DNA of 64,000 nucleotides, from positions 1 to 64,000 of the forward strand of contig CAWIGC010000024.1 in the NCBI GenBank assembly GCA_963835555.1, in the 5' to 3' direction. The translations under genes were made by a program, and so were the position numbers. Below, in pieces: positions 8,947 through 16,660 of the stretch. The notes beneath the pieces are model-generated. The model did no database searches. It saw nothing but the letters and a program-made list of their open reading frames with translations, and was not told where the DNA came from. Every line of letters begins with the position of its first letter. Position 1 is the stretch's first letter. The DNA is from Sulfopaludibacter sp963835555 (lineage in GTDB: Bacteria; Acidobacteriota; Terriglobia; Bryobacterales; Bryobacteraceae).

Positions 8947-9720
8947 GAGTGATATGGCTACCAGTGGTTTGCGCGCAGTTTTGTGATGTAGGAGACAGGT
9001 GATGCTGATCTTGTTCCACTTGCTGGTTCCGGTGGGAGTGGCAGAGCGATCTCCACCGGTTGTGGTAGTTTCTGCACTCCAGTTTCCACACGCACGCGCG
9101 ATCGTTGCTGCCTCCACTGTGCAGTATCATAGCTGAGGGGCGGGGTACGTCTCTCGCCCTCATGTTCCACACGCGGTGCTCTCGAGGTGACGCTGAGTGT
9201 TGATGGTGCACGCTACCACGGTTTCTGCCAGATGTAACTCCATAGGGGGTTCTTCTGCTCCAATCATGCACCTGGACTGGTTGGGCTGCCTCGGTGCTTC
9301 GCGGCCCCTTCTTATACTCCCTATCTGTTCTTCTTGTGTCTACTGAATGGCTGGCTGGCACGTTCAGGTATTCGTGGTTGCTTGATGTATTCAAACTGCG
9401 CTTGCGGTGGATGCGAGGCGCCTCCTGTTGGGTTCGCCTGCAGGCTGTACTTCTGTTGGTGCAACAGTTCGGCAACCAGCACGTGGCTGACCTCGCGTCC
9501 CGAGGCGCAGTTCGTCGGCGAGATGCGCACGCTTTTGCACGTCCACCGCAGCGGGACTGAGGTCCCCTCGCGTCACGGTTCCAGCAGTTTCTCCGGATCG
9601 AGCAGCGGATCCGGATTTTGAGACGCCCCGACGCGCCGCGAACGGCGCCCGCGTGAGCGCCGGCTCGCACCGCAACCCGCGGCCCAAACGCCGCCCCACG
9701 ACAAAAAAAAAAAAAAAAAA
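8947..9720 (-). mobile_element. Degenerate ISAzo13-type transposase fragment inserted in csb2
   Basis: Read on the minus strand, short islands of an ISAzo13-family transposase appear in order but in shifting frames: VSHVLVAELLHQQKYSLQAN near 9500-9430, AQFEYI, IPYGV-like and SGGSN segments, GTSKWNKI at 9027-9004, and ITLTN-like sequence at the edge. Both termini of the transposase are missing and single-base deletions are very frequent. The insertion has TTAGT on both sides (8942-8946, 9721-9725), ends in 18 A on the csb2 strand and lacks terminal inverted repeats. Confidence 0.65.
9703..9720 (+). repeat. Homopolymer of 18 A at the edge of the insertion
   Basis: An uninterrupted run of 18 A, by far the longest homopolymer noticed in this high-GC window, sits between GCCCCACGAC and the second TTAGT. 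It marks the right border of the insertion in csb2. Confidence 0.95.
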
Positions 9721-10264
9721 TTAGTCCTTGTGGACGCCTGCGACGACTCACTCGTTGAAGTCGCTACAGAATGGCGGTCGGTAACACCCTACGTCCCGCC
9801 TCGGGCTCATTACCACGGGAAGCGAAAACTCGCGCCGGAAGTTCAAGTGGCCGAGGAACTCCGACGCGATGTAGCCTCAGATCTCGATGTGCTGCAAGTG
9901 CATTCTGCACCTGTCGGTCGAGTTGTGGTCCGCAACGCTCCGAGCGCAGCACCGGCGCCGCAGGCCATAAGTCGCACTGGGTATCATGTCCGGTTCCTCA
10001 TCGGACGGCCGATCTGTGGCCCCGTGGTGCTCGGCCACTCGGCGCATTTCGGCTTGGGCCAATTCCGGCCTGCAGCGAATCAAGCTGATCACCAAGCCGA
10101 TGGGCGCCCTCTCACCGAGGCATGAGCACTTGGGATTGCCGCCCGCAGGGCTCGGGTGTGCTACCTCAGGCCGGTATCCGGGATAACCAGTACCGGTCGG
10201 GGACCAGAGTTCGAATTGCGTTCAGAACGGGGAGCCAGTTTCCAAAGAGCTAAGCCGTTTCACT

Positions 10265-11799
10265 TCAGGTTCGAATCCTCGCTAGCTCGTGGCGGGCGGC
10301 AGAGTCCGCTACGCTCTTGGAAGCGTGGACAGATTCGCCGATTAAGGACGTGAGGCAGCCTACAATATCCCGCAGCGTCCGAGCTTCGGCATCAAGCTGT
10401 TCCCCAGCGGAAGCGCTCTCGGCCGCGCTCGCCGCCGTTGCTTCAGCTGCGCTTCAGCGAAGCACTTGGTCATCTCGGAGAGCCCCGTCGCCTGTTCCTC
10501 ACTCGCCATGTGCACTTCGATAGCCATGCCTCTGGCGCGATTCGTATCTTTCGCAATACCATGCAGGCCTTCGATGGCCCGGCGGAGACACGCCTGGCCG
10601 GCCGTGACCTTGGAGACCGAGTTTCCGATCAGCGATTCCGTCTCCCGGGATCCATCCGCGGCGCGCTGAGCGAGATGGCGCACCTCGTCCGCCACTACCG
10701 CGAAACCGAGGCCGGCGTCACCAGCCCGCGCCGCCTCGACGGCGGCGTTCAGAGCCAGCATGGTTGTTTGCATCGCGATGCTATCGCTCACACCCACGAT
10801 CTTTCGCATCGCAACACCGGCGGCCCCAACCTCCTGCATGGTAGTCGTGGCTTCGGCAACAGCCGCACTGGCGTTGTTGATTCGCTGTTCGATCTCCGCC
10901 GACAGACTCGCCGCAACCCTGGCGCTTTGCATATTCTTGCCGGCCGTGAAATTGACCTGCTCGCTACAACAGGAGGTGAGCGACAGCGACGATGCCTGCT
11001 CCGCCGCCTTCTGCGCCAGTTCCGCGCTGGAGAGGCAAACGTGCTCGGCGATGACGGCTACCTGCTCGGCGGCCTGGCGTATCTGAGCGGACGCGCTACG
11101 CAACAACTGAGTGGTCTGCCGCACCATCAGAACGACAAATGCTACCGCGCCAATGCTCAGCGCCATCAGCGCCAGGGCAAACCAAGAACCTTGCGCGGCA
11201 GTGTGACCTGCCCCTTCGCGTGTGACCTGCAGATACTGCCGCTGCTGCTCCTGAAGACGGGTGGCCGCCGCGTCCACCGCCTGAAGAAGGGGATCCATCT
11301 GCTCGGTAATGAGGCTGTGCGCTTCTGCGAAATGGCCCCCTTCGGATAGTTCGAGGTGATGCCGGTACAACAGGGCCCAGTTGCGGACGCCCTTTTCAAC
11401 CGAAGCCAGTGTTCCCGCCTCGCCAGACCGGCTGAGCAGCGGGCGGAGTTCCGAGATTTCGCCGAGCACACGTTCCGAGGCCACCTGGAATTTGCGTTCG
11501 CGATCTTCGATTCCAGCGGAGGCGTGGCAGTCGGCGCAGCGCATCGCAGTGAGGCCCGCGTCATGACCGGACACCTCCAGATGACTCAGTGCGTAAGCCA
11601 GTTGAGAGCCCTTCGCCAGTGCGATCATCTCCTGGAAGCCGCTGCGCAGGTCACCCATCAACGCGATCTTGTGGGCTGCCGAATTCACCGCCAGCGTGTC
11701 TCCGAGTTCCCGGATGGCGCCCATCGAAAAATACCCCATGCCGAGCATGAGCGCAGACATAGCGGCACACCCCAGCACCAGCCGCTTACAGATGCTCAT
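10265..11799 (-). CDS. Methyl-accepting chemotaxis protein with a c-type heme motif, frameshifted near the C-terminus
   Basis: Membrane receptor with transmembrane segments at about residues 7-28 and 204-228 and a helical periplasmic domain. The periplasmic domain contains CADCH (C88, C91, H92), a covalent heme c site as in redox or gas-sensing receptors. The cytoplasmic signalling hairpin has ALNAAVEAARAGDAGLGFAVVADEVRHLAQR. Near 10440-10458 (a repeated GCTTCAGC) the frame slips. The intact frame ends at 10360, while the conserved SASAGEQLDAEARTLRDIV tail is in another frame that stops at 10265. ATG 11799 is preferred over GTG 11811. The partner gene lies directly upstream. Confidence 0.75.
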
Positions 11800-11810
11800 C
11801 CTGTGTCCCA

Positions 11811-12044
11811 CTACCGATTGCGGAGCATCTGCGCGGCTCTTTCCCCTTGATTGGGGAACAGGTCAGAAGGCACGGACATGCCTCCCGTAGAGACTCGATA
11901 CCTGGCGCATTCCGCCGGTGTGCCAGGACAGTAGCGGCGCTTCATCATCTCCGCCACTACTTTTGCCGCGCTCATACGATCTCCGAAAAAGGGACATGTC
12001 TTTAACCTTGAGCAGTCAGACGTCGAATCCTCCGAATGTTTCAC
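11811..12044 (-). CDS. Small four-cysteine protein coupled to the chemotaxis receptor
   Basis: A 77-aa protein with Cys at 11, 17, 39 and 46 in the pattern CPFF...RYCPG...CARYRV and a C-terminal VPSDLFPNQ segment. I recall the same pattern in small conserved proteins near sensory receptors of anaerobic Deltaproteobacteria, but I know no function. It ends 12 bp before the receptor ATG (overlapping its alternative GTG), so the two are probably cotranscribed. The cysteines suggest metal or redox binding. Confidence 0.6.
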   Translation of the reverse strand: MKHSEDSTSDCSRLKTCPFFGDRMSAAKVVAEMMKRRYCPGTPAECARYRVSTGGMSVPSDLFPNQGERAAQMLRNR

Positions 12045-12110
12045 CGAACTTATCGGCCGTAACAGACCGGAGCATTAGCTCCCGTCAAGCGGCATCGCCG
12101 GCTCCCTGCA

Positions 12111-12881
12111 CTACCACGCCGTGGCGCCTCCGTCGATGGAGAGCACCTGCCCGGTGATATAGCTGGAGGCTTCGGAGAGGAGAAAGAGGGCCGCGCCTTT
12201 TAGTTCTCCGGGCCGCCCGATCCGGCCCAGCGGGATGGCGCGCTCGATTCCCGGCTGCATCCGGTCCAGCACTTTCTCGCTCATACGGGAACGGAAGAAG
12301 CCCGGCGCCAGAGCGTTCACGCGAATTCCGTGCCTTCCCCATTTCGCAGCCAGTTCCCGGGTGAGAGCGATCAGGCCGCCTTTCGATGCCACATAACCCG
12401 CGGCCGGCAGTCCTTCGGGCATGGCGCGCAGCCCGGCAATGGAAGCCACGTTCAAAATAACTCCGCGGCGCCGCGCGATCATGGCCGGCGCCACCGCCTG
12501 CGCAAACAGGAAGGCGCCCGTTAAATTCACATCCAGCACCGCCTGCCATTTCTCCAGGGGCATTTCTTCGGCCGGCGCGCCCCAGGAAATGCCGGCGTTG
12601 TTAACCAGCACGTCGATTTGCCCGAACATCGCGAGGGTCTTCTCCACAGCGGCGCGGACTTCACTCGCGTTGGCGGCGTCGCAAACCGTGCCCTCGCAAC
12701 GAAATCCCTGGGCGCGCAGCCGTTCGACGGTCTCGGTCAGCCCGGGCTCGCGCCGCGCCAGCAGCATTAGCGATGCTCCAGCCTCGGCTAATCCTCCGGC
12801 GATTTCTTCACCCAGTCCGCGCGACCCGCCGGTGACCAGCGCCACCTGACCGGTCAAATCGAAGAGCTTCGTAACTCTCAT
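12111..12881 (-). CDS. Short-chain dehydrogenase/reductase (gluconate 5-dehydrogenase-like)
   Basis: A classical SDR of 256 aa: cofactor motif TGGSRGLG (about residues 17-24), NNAG at 93-96, and catalytic Ser, Tyr and Lys in NVASIAG and YVASKGG (about 147 and 163-167). The C-terminus SYITGQVLSIDGG is typical of the FabG/gluconate-5-dehydrogenase group. The substrate cannot be inferred from sequence. It is transcribed away from the following secreted protein, with an 80-bp shared upstream region. Confidence 0.88.
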   Translation of the reverse strand: MRVTKLFDLTGQVALVTGGSRGLGEEIAGGLAEAGASLMLLARREPGLTETVERLRAQGFRCEGTVCDAANASEVRAAVEKTLAMFGQIDVLVNNAGISWGAPAEEMPLEKWQAVLDVNLTGAFLFAQAVAPAMIARRRGVILNVASIAGLRAMPEGLPAAGYVASKGGLIALTRELAAKWGRHGIRVNALAPGFFRSRMSEKVLDRMQPGIERAIPLGRIGRPGELKGAALFLLSEASSYITGQVLSIDGGATAW

Positions 12882-12961
12882 GTAGTCCGATTGTAAGGAA
12901 TATGCCGTAGTTACCTCGCGCCAAGCTGACCCTACACTAGGGTAAACGCCAGGAGCATATC

Positions 12962-13426
12962 ATGCGCAAATTCGTCTGTCTCGGGGTACTATTTTTCACT
13001 GCCGCGTGGGCCGCGGAAGAAGCGGGCGACCGTCCGGACCTCACCGGCACATGGGTGTTGGACGTTGCCCGCAGTGGCAATGCCGGAACCAAGGTAAAGG
13101 CGGAAACGCTATCTATCAACCAAAAAGAGGATGCGGTACGACTGTCCGAAGCCACCACCGAAACCAACGGCAAAGAACTGAAGGTAGATATCGCCTGCAA
13201 CATCGACGGCCAGGGCTGCAAAGTCAAAGAGAACGGCCAGGCCACGCAGGTTTCTTTCTGGTACAACGGCCCCATGCTGGTCATGATGGAACAGCGCCAC
13301 GGCAACGATTTCGTCACCCAGAAGAAAATGAAGCCATCGGACGACGGCAAGACGCTGAACATGGAAGTGGTCTACATCGCGCCGCCCGGGCACAAACCGG
13401 AAACCCTTACCTTCACCAAACAGTAG
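12962..13426 (+). CDS. Secreted protein of unknown function, lipocalin-like
   Basis: A 154-aa protein with a signal peptide (cut near residue 18) and a good AGGAG site 8 bp before the ATG. The mature part begins DLTGTWVLDVARSG, the pattern of small beta-rich domains in acidobacterial secreted proteins, and ends with a conserved VYIAPPGHKPETLTF-like strand. No catalytic motif is visible. It shares its terminator region with the convergent methyltransferase gene. Confidence 0.7.
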   Translation: MRKFVCLGVLFFTAAWAAEEAGDRPDLTGTWVLDVARSGNAGTKVKAETLSINQKEDAVRLSEATTETNGKELKVDIACNIDGQGCKVKENGQATQVSFWYNGPMLVMMEQRHGNDFVTQKKMKPSDDGKTLNMEVVYIAPPGHKPETLTFTKQ

Positions 13427-13445
13427 CGCGCCTACTTGCGCGCTA
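13424..13445. terminator. Bidirectional terminator-like hairpin formed by the two stop codons
   Basis: TAGCGCGC-CTACTT-GCGCGCTA is a perfect 8-bp stem with a 6-base loop. The stem contains the TAG stop of the secreted protein and lies across the stop of the convergent methyltransferase gene (13432-13434, in the loop). There is no T run, so it may act as a mRNA 3' protector as much as a terminator. Confidence 0.6.
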
Positions 13446-14118
13446 CCAGCACTCGCGAGGGGTAGAACGTCTGGCGCACCAGACGGTCCTCTAGAATCTC
13501 GAAACGCGCCGACTGAATCAGGTCCGGCACCCTTCGTTCCACCTGGCATCCCCAGAACGCCGGCGCCACTTTCCCGAGCACCCGGTAGACCGCGTTGAAC
13601 ACCGGCGTGTTCTGGCCGATCAACACCAGTGTGAGATTGCCGCGGTCGCGCAGAACGCGCCGGAATTCCCGCAGCGTAGAAACGATATCGTCGCCGGAAA
13701 GCAGTTCCAGCAAATAGCAGCAGAATATAGCGTCGAAGCTCTCGCTGCGGAACGGCATGTGGCGCGCGTCCACAGCCTGGCAATCCGTAATCGCCTCCGG
13801 GAATTTGCGGCGCGCGGTACGCTGTGTGCGGGCCGCCATATTCGGCGAAAGATCCACACCCGTGGTCCAGCCTTTCCGGTTGGCGCGTACCAGCCGGCGG
13901 AACATTTCGCCGCTGCCGGTGGCGACCTCGAGCACCTTCATGCCGTTGCGCACACCAGAAGCCTCCAGCGCGCAGCGGTGAGCCCGCGAGTGAAACAGCA
14001 TGGTGGACATCGGGTAGACCGCCGCCAGACGGTCGTAAACACGGCGCGTTCGGGCCGCTAAAGTGGTGGGCAGCCCGTTTGCAGGCCACGCGGTAAGGGA
14101 CTCTTCCAGTCTCGTCAA
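13432..14118 (-). CDS. Class I SAM-dependent methyltransferase
   Basis: A 228-aa UbiE/COQ5-like methyltransferase: motif I VLEVATGSGEMFRRL (about residues 62-76), motif II region VDLSPNMAARTQ, and FDAIFCCYLLELL. Such enzymes methylate quinones, lipids or small molecules; nothing here fixes the substrate. It lies between the convergent secreted protein and the LytS-like kinase gene on the same strand (36-bp gap). Confidence 0.8.
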   Translation of the reverse strand: MTRLEESLTAWPANGLPTTLAARTRRVYDRLAAVYPMSTMLFHSRAHRCALEASGVRNGMKVLEVATGSGEMFRRLVRANRKGWTTGVDLSPNMAARTQRTARRKFPEAITDCQAVDARHMPFRSESFDAIFCCYLLELLSGDDIVSTLREFRRVLRDRGNLTLVLIGQNTPVFNAVYRVLGKVAPAFWGCQVERRVPDLIQSARFEILEDRLVRQTFYPSRVLVARK

Positions 14119-14154
14119 AGCATCTCCTCGCTCGAATCGGTATGCCTGAGCGGC

Positions 14155-15468
14155 TTAAGACACTGCCGCCAGGGTACTCTGCAATTCCGGCACCTCAATC
14201 TGAATCCGTGTGCCTTTGCCAGGCTGGCTGTCAATCCACATACGGTAGTCGCTGCCGAACAGTACTTTCAGGCGCTCGTTCACGTTACTGACGCCGATAC
14301 CGTGATCCAGCAGCGTGGCCAGTTTGGCTTCCGGGATTCCGACGCCGTCGTCTTCCACCAGAAGGTGCAGCCGCGATTCGCTGCGCCGGCCCTGAATCCG
14401 GATGGTTCCCCCTTCTACTTTGTTGCTCAATCCGTGTTTGATCGAATTCTCCACCAGAGGCTGCAGCAGCATGCTGGGTACCAGCATATCCAACGTATCG
14501 TCTGCCACGTCTTTTTCGAATCGCAGTTTGTCACCGAACCGAATCACCTCTATCGAAAGATAGTCTTCGATGAAACTCAATTCCTCGCGGAGGGCGCTGA
14601 AATTCTCGTGCTTGCGCAAGAGCCGGCGCAGCACTTTGGAAAGTTTGACGACCATGGCGCGCGCCTGGTTGGGGTCCGTCCGGATCAGCGACGAAACCGA
14701 ATTCAGCGTATTAAACAGAAAATGCGGATTGATCTGGCTGGCCAGTGCCGCCAGCCGCGCTTCCACCAGGAGGCGCGATTGTTCCTCCAGTTTCTTTTCA
14801 TTGCGCGTGTTGTTCCAGATCTTGAGCGGAATGATGACGGCAAACAATGTGGTGGCAAACAGCGCCGTCAGGGTCCACGGCGTAATTTCACCCCACCGGT
14901 TCGCCAGGAAAAAAATCTCCGTGCGGGCGTGCGAGAAAGTTCTCAACTGGTAACGCAGGAACTCGGTGAACAGAATGCCCGCGCCAAACAGCAGGTGAAA
15001 AGCCGTGCGGCGGTGATTGCGGCTCTCTTTGAAAAAACGGAAGATGTTCAGGTCCGGAAACGGCGAAAACTGCCAGATGTCCTCCGGGTCGGTGGCCAGG
15101 TCCCGCAACAACCCGCCGACCACTCCCACCGCGGCCAGAAGGGGCATGGTCAGGTGCTCGCCATGGAACATGGCCGGCAGCGAAATCAGAATGCCCGATA
15201 GCAGACCGGACACATACCCGCCGAGAATCCCAGCGAGCAGGCTGCCTTCCAGACCCAGATCGGCAGCATAGTAGTTGGGACTGGCTACCCGGATGGCGAC
15301 GCTGGTAGCGAACACCAGAGACAGCACCACAGCCAGCGCCAGACGCTGGTTGAGCGTTCGGTTCTCGCGCATCAGCATGGCTTTGAAGTGATTCGACCGG
15401 GCCAGAATACTGGCGATCGATGCCACTACGCCGAGTTTGACCAGCAGCGAGAACGAGATTTCCTGCAT
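14155..15468 (-). CDS. LytS/YehU-type sensor histidine kinase
   Basis: Membrane kinase with five or six transmembrane helices in a 5TMR-LYT-like region, then a His_kinase domain with NPHFLFNTLNSVSSLIR around the phosphorylated His and an ATPase domain (LLQPLVENSIKHG, DDGVGIP). I prefer the ATG at 15468 (MQEISFSLLVKL), where family similarity starts. An upstream ATG at 15522 would overlap the start codon of ribA. No LytTR response regulator is adjacent, so its partner must be elsewhere. Confidence 0.82.
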   Translation of the reverse strand: MQEISFSLLVKLGVVASIASILARSNHFKAMLMRENRTLNQRLALAVVLSLVFATSVAIRVASPNYYAADLGLEGSLLAGILGGYVSGLLSGILISLPAMFHGEHLTMPLLAAVGVVGGLLRDLATDPEDIWQFSPFPDLNIFRFFKESRNHRRTAFHLLFGAGILFTEFLRYQLRTFSHARTEIFFLANRWGEITPWTLTALFATTLFAVIIPLKIWNNTRNEKKLEEQSRLLVEARLAALASQINPHFLFNTLNSVSSLIRTDPNQARAMVVKLSKVLRRLLRKHENFSALREELSFIEDYLSIEVIRFGDKLRFEKDVADDTLDMLVPSMLLQPLVENSIKHGLSNKVEGGTIRIQGRRSESRLHLLVEDDGVGIPEAKLATLLDHGIGVSNVNERLKVLFGSDYRMWIDSQPGKGTRIQIEVPELQSTLAAVS

Positions 15469-15520
15469 CCGGTGTCGGAAGCCATTATAATAAAAGGAAT
15501 AAGGTTCCCCATAATTTAGC

Positions 15521-16141
15521 ATGAGTAATTCTTCTGTGCTGCGGCTGCAAAAAGTGGCCGAAGCGGACTTTCCAACCCAATTCGGCCTGTTTCGGATCTA
15601 CGGTTTCGAGGGCGGATTTGACAACGGCAACGGCGGGCGCATCGAAGAAGCGGTTGTGCTGAAGATGGGCGGCCTGGAAGGTGACCCCGCGCCGCTGGTG
15701 CGTATTCACTCCCAATGCCTGACCGGCGACGTCTTTCACAGCCTGCGCTGCGATTGCCGGGCGCAATTGGAAATTGCCCTGAAGAGCATCGCCGAAGAGG
15801 GCCGTGGCCTGTTGATTTACGAACACCAGGAGGGCCGGGGAATCGGTCTGCTCAACAAACTCCGCGCATATGAATTACAGGACCAGGGCGCCGACACCGT
15901 GGAGGCCAACGAGCGTCTGGGCTTCGATCCCGATCTGCGCAGCTATGCCCTGCCGGGAGCCATTCTGCAGTACTTCGGCCTGAAGGCCGTGCGCCTGCTA
16001 TCCAACAATCCCGAAAAAGTGGACGCTGTGGAAAACGCGGGCGTCCGCGTAACCGAGCGCATTCCGTGCCTGGCCGAGGTGGTGGATACGCGCGAAGCGT
16101 ATCTCCGCACCAAGCGCGACCGAATGGGACACCTGCTCTAA
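15521..16141 (+). CDS. ribA: GTP cyclohydrolase II (riboflavin biosynthesis)
   Basis: Converts GTP to the first riboflavin pyrimidine intermediate. The 206-aa protein is the stand-alone form without a RibB domain. Zn ligands lie in CLTGDVFHSLRCDC (about residues 66-79). YEHQEGRGIGL (about 105-115) is the catalytic stretch and LLSNNPEKV the GTP-binding segment. The ATG shares the CATG palindrome at 15520-15523 with a possible divergent start of the kinase gene. Confidence 0.93.
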   Translation: MSNSSVLRLQKVAEADFPTQFGLFRIYGFEGGFDNGNGGRIEEAVVLKMGGLEGDPAPLVRIHSQCLTGDVFHSLRCDCRAQLEIALKSIAEEGRGLLIYEHQEGRGIGLLNKLRAYELQDQGADTVEANERLGFDPDLRSYALPGAILQYFGLKAVRLLSNNPEKVDAVENAGVRVTERIPCLAEVVDTREAYLRTKRDRMGHLL

Positions 16142-16145
16142 ACCG

Positions 16146-16589
16146 TTAGGCCGCGGACCCCTTCTGCGCCCGGTTCATAATCTCGTCCGCCAGGGACTGC
16201 GGATTATCGACGTTGGCGATGGTCAGCCGGCTGGCCTCACCCGCGGTCTCAATCGAGAGGTCGCCCACGTTAAACATCCGCTGCATGACCCGCTGGTCCA
16301 CGCGCGCATCCTGCAATTTGTTGAGCTGAATATTGCGCGTGGTCTTGGACGCGGCGCCCACTTCGTAGCGCAACCGGTCGCCGGAGATCACCACTTTAAT
16401 GTATTGCCGCCGGAACGCGCGCGAAGCCGGCCACAGAAGAATCAGCGGCGGAACAATCGGGAACCAGTTGGGCAACGTAGCCTTCCATGAGGCGAAATAG
16501 GCGATTTCCAGTCCCAGAAATACAACTGCGGCGAGAGCGGCGCCGGCCTTGATGAACTTCATCGTGGGACGGATTGTAAGGTCGGACAC
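16146..16589 (-). CDS. Membrane protein with bacterial PH domain
   Basis: A 147-aa protein with two transmembrane helices (about residues 12-30 and 41-55) followed by a bacterial PH-like domain (IKVVISGDRLRYEVG...RNIQLNKLQDARV). The pattern fits the YdbS/bPH_2 group. Its role is unknown; family members often sit in membrane-stress loci. It is convergent with ribA, with a 4-bp gap. Confidence 0.65.
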   Translation of the reverse strand: MSDLTIRPTMKFIKAGAALAAVVFLGLEIAYFASWKATLPNWFPIVPPLILLWPASRAFRRQYIKVVISGDRLRYEVGAASKTTRNIQLNKLQDARVDQRVMQRMFNVGDLSIETAGEASRLTIANVDNPQSLADEIMNRAQKGSAA

Positions 16590-16660
16590 AGTACGTTACC
16601 TCCTGAGCAGCCATTGTATCGTGGCGTTCCCTATCCTACGATATGCAGATGGAGGATTCC

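Larger units (their letters stand above)
4098..10125. mobile_element. Mosaic island of truncated insertion sequences, plasmid/phage replication gene and CRISPR-gene remnant
   Basis: Almost nothing in this 6-kb stretch is a complete gene. In order it holds an IS66-type first gene and a stub of tnpB, an internal ackA piece, an IS1634-type transposase with a frameshift and lost C-terminus, a primase-helicase lacking its N-terminus, iteron-like repeats, and a csb2 remnant interrupted by an ISAzo13-type fragment. Each junction leaves genes cut on at least one side, so it formed by repeated insertion and deletion rather than by one integration. No integrase or clear attachment site is seen. Confidence 0.75.
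8558..10125 (+). pseudogene. csb2: CRISPR-associated Csb2 (type I-G/I-U Cas5-6-like), 5'-truncated and split by an insertion
   Basis: Two in-frame pieces belong to one Csb2-like protein. The left piece (8576-8946) has FMLSGLCADGTP...HAHAFYLP, matching the LSGKDADGxPLxxHxHAxYLP region. The right piece (9721-10125) has WRSVTPYVPPR, an AEELRRD segment and GPVVLGHSAHFGLGQF, matching the conserved C-terminus. Removing 8947-9725 joins codons exactly (CTC ACG TTA GTC CTT). The first Cas5-like domain of about 200 residues is absent. Csb2 supplies crRNA processing and Cascade function in this subtype; no other cas gene or array is present here. Confidence 0.7.

Noticed and set aside
8947..9720. The A-tailed insert as a SINE-like or processed-transcript retroposon.
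   Set aside because: The interior is an ISAzo13-type transposase on the opposite strand, so the A tail is not on a sense mRNA. I keep the odd architecture as a finding but not the retroposon claim.
8942..9751. An 810-bp open frame on the minus strand covering the whole insert.
   Set aside because: Its translation is Arg/Ser-rich and non-protein-like, and the recognisable transposase words occur in several different frames.
10262..10290. GGTTCGAATCC resembles a tRNA T-loop and could be the end of a tRNA gene or an attachment site.
   Set aside because: No matching acceptor, D or anticodon arms are present, the T stem has a mismatch, and the bases lie inside the out-of-frame C-terminal coding tail of the chemotaxis receptor.
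8558..10360. A CRISPR array near the csb2 remnant.
   Set aside because: No regularly spaced direct repeats were found on either strand.
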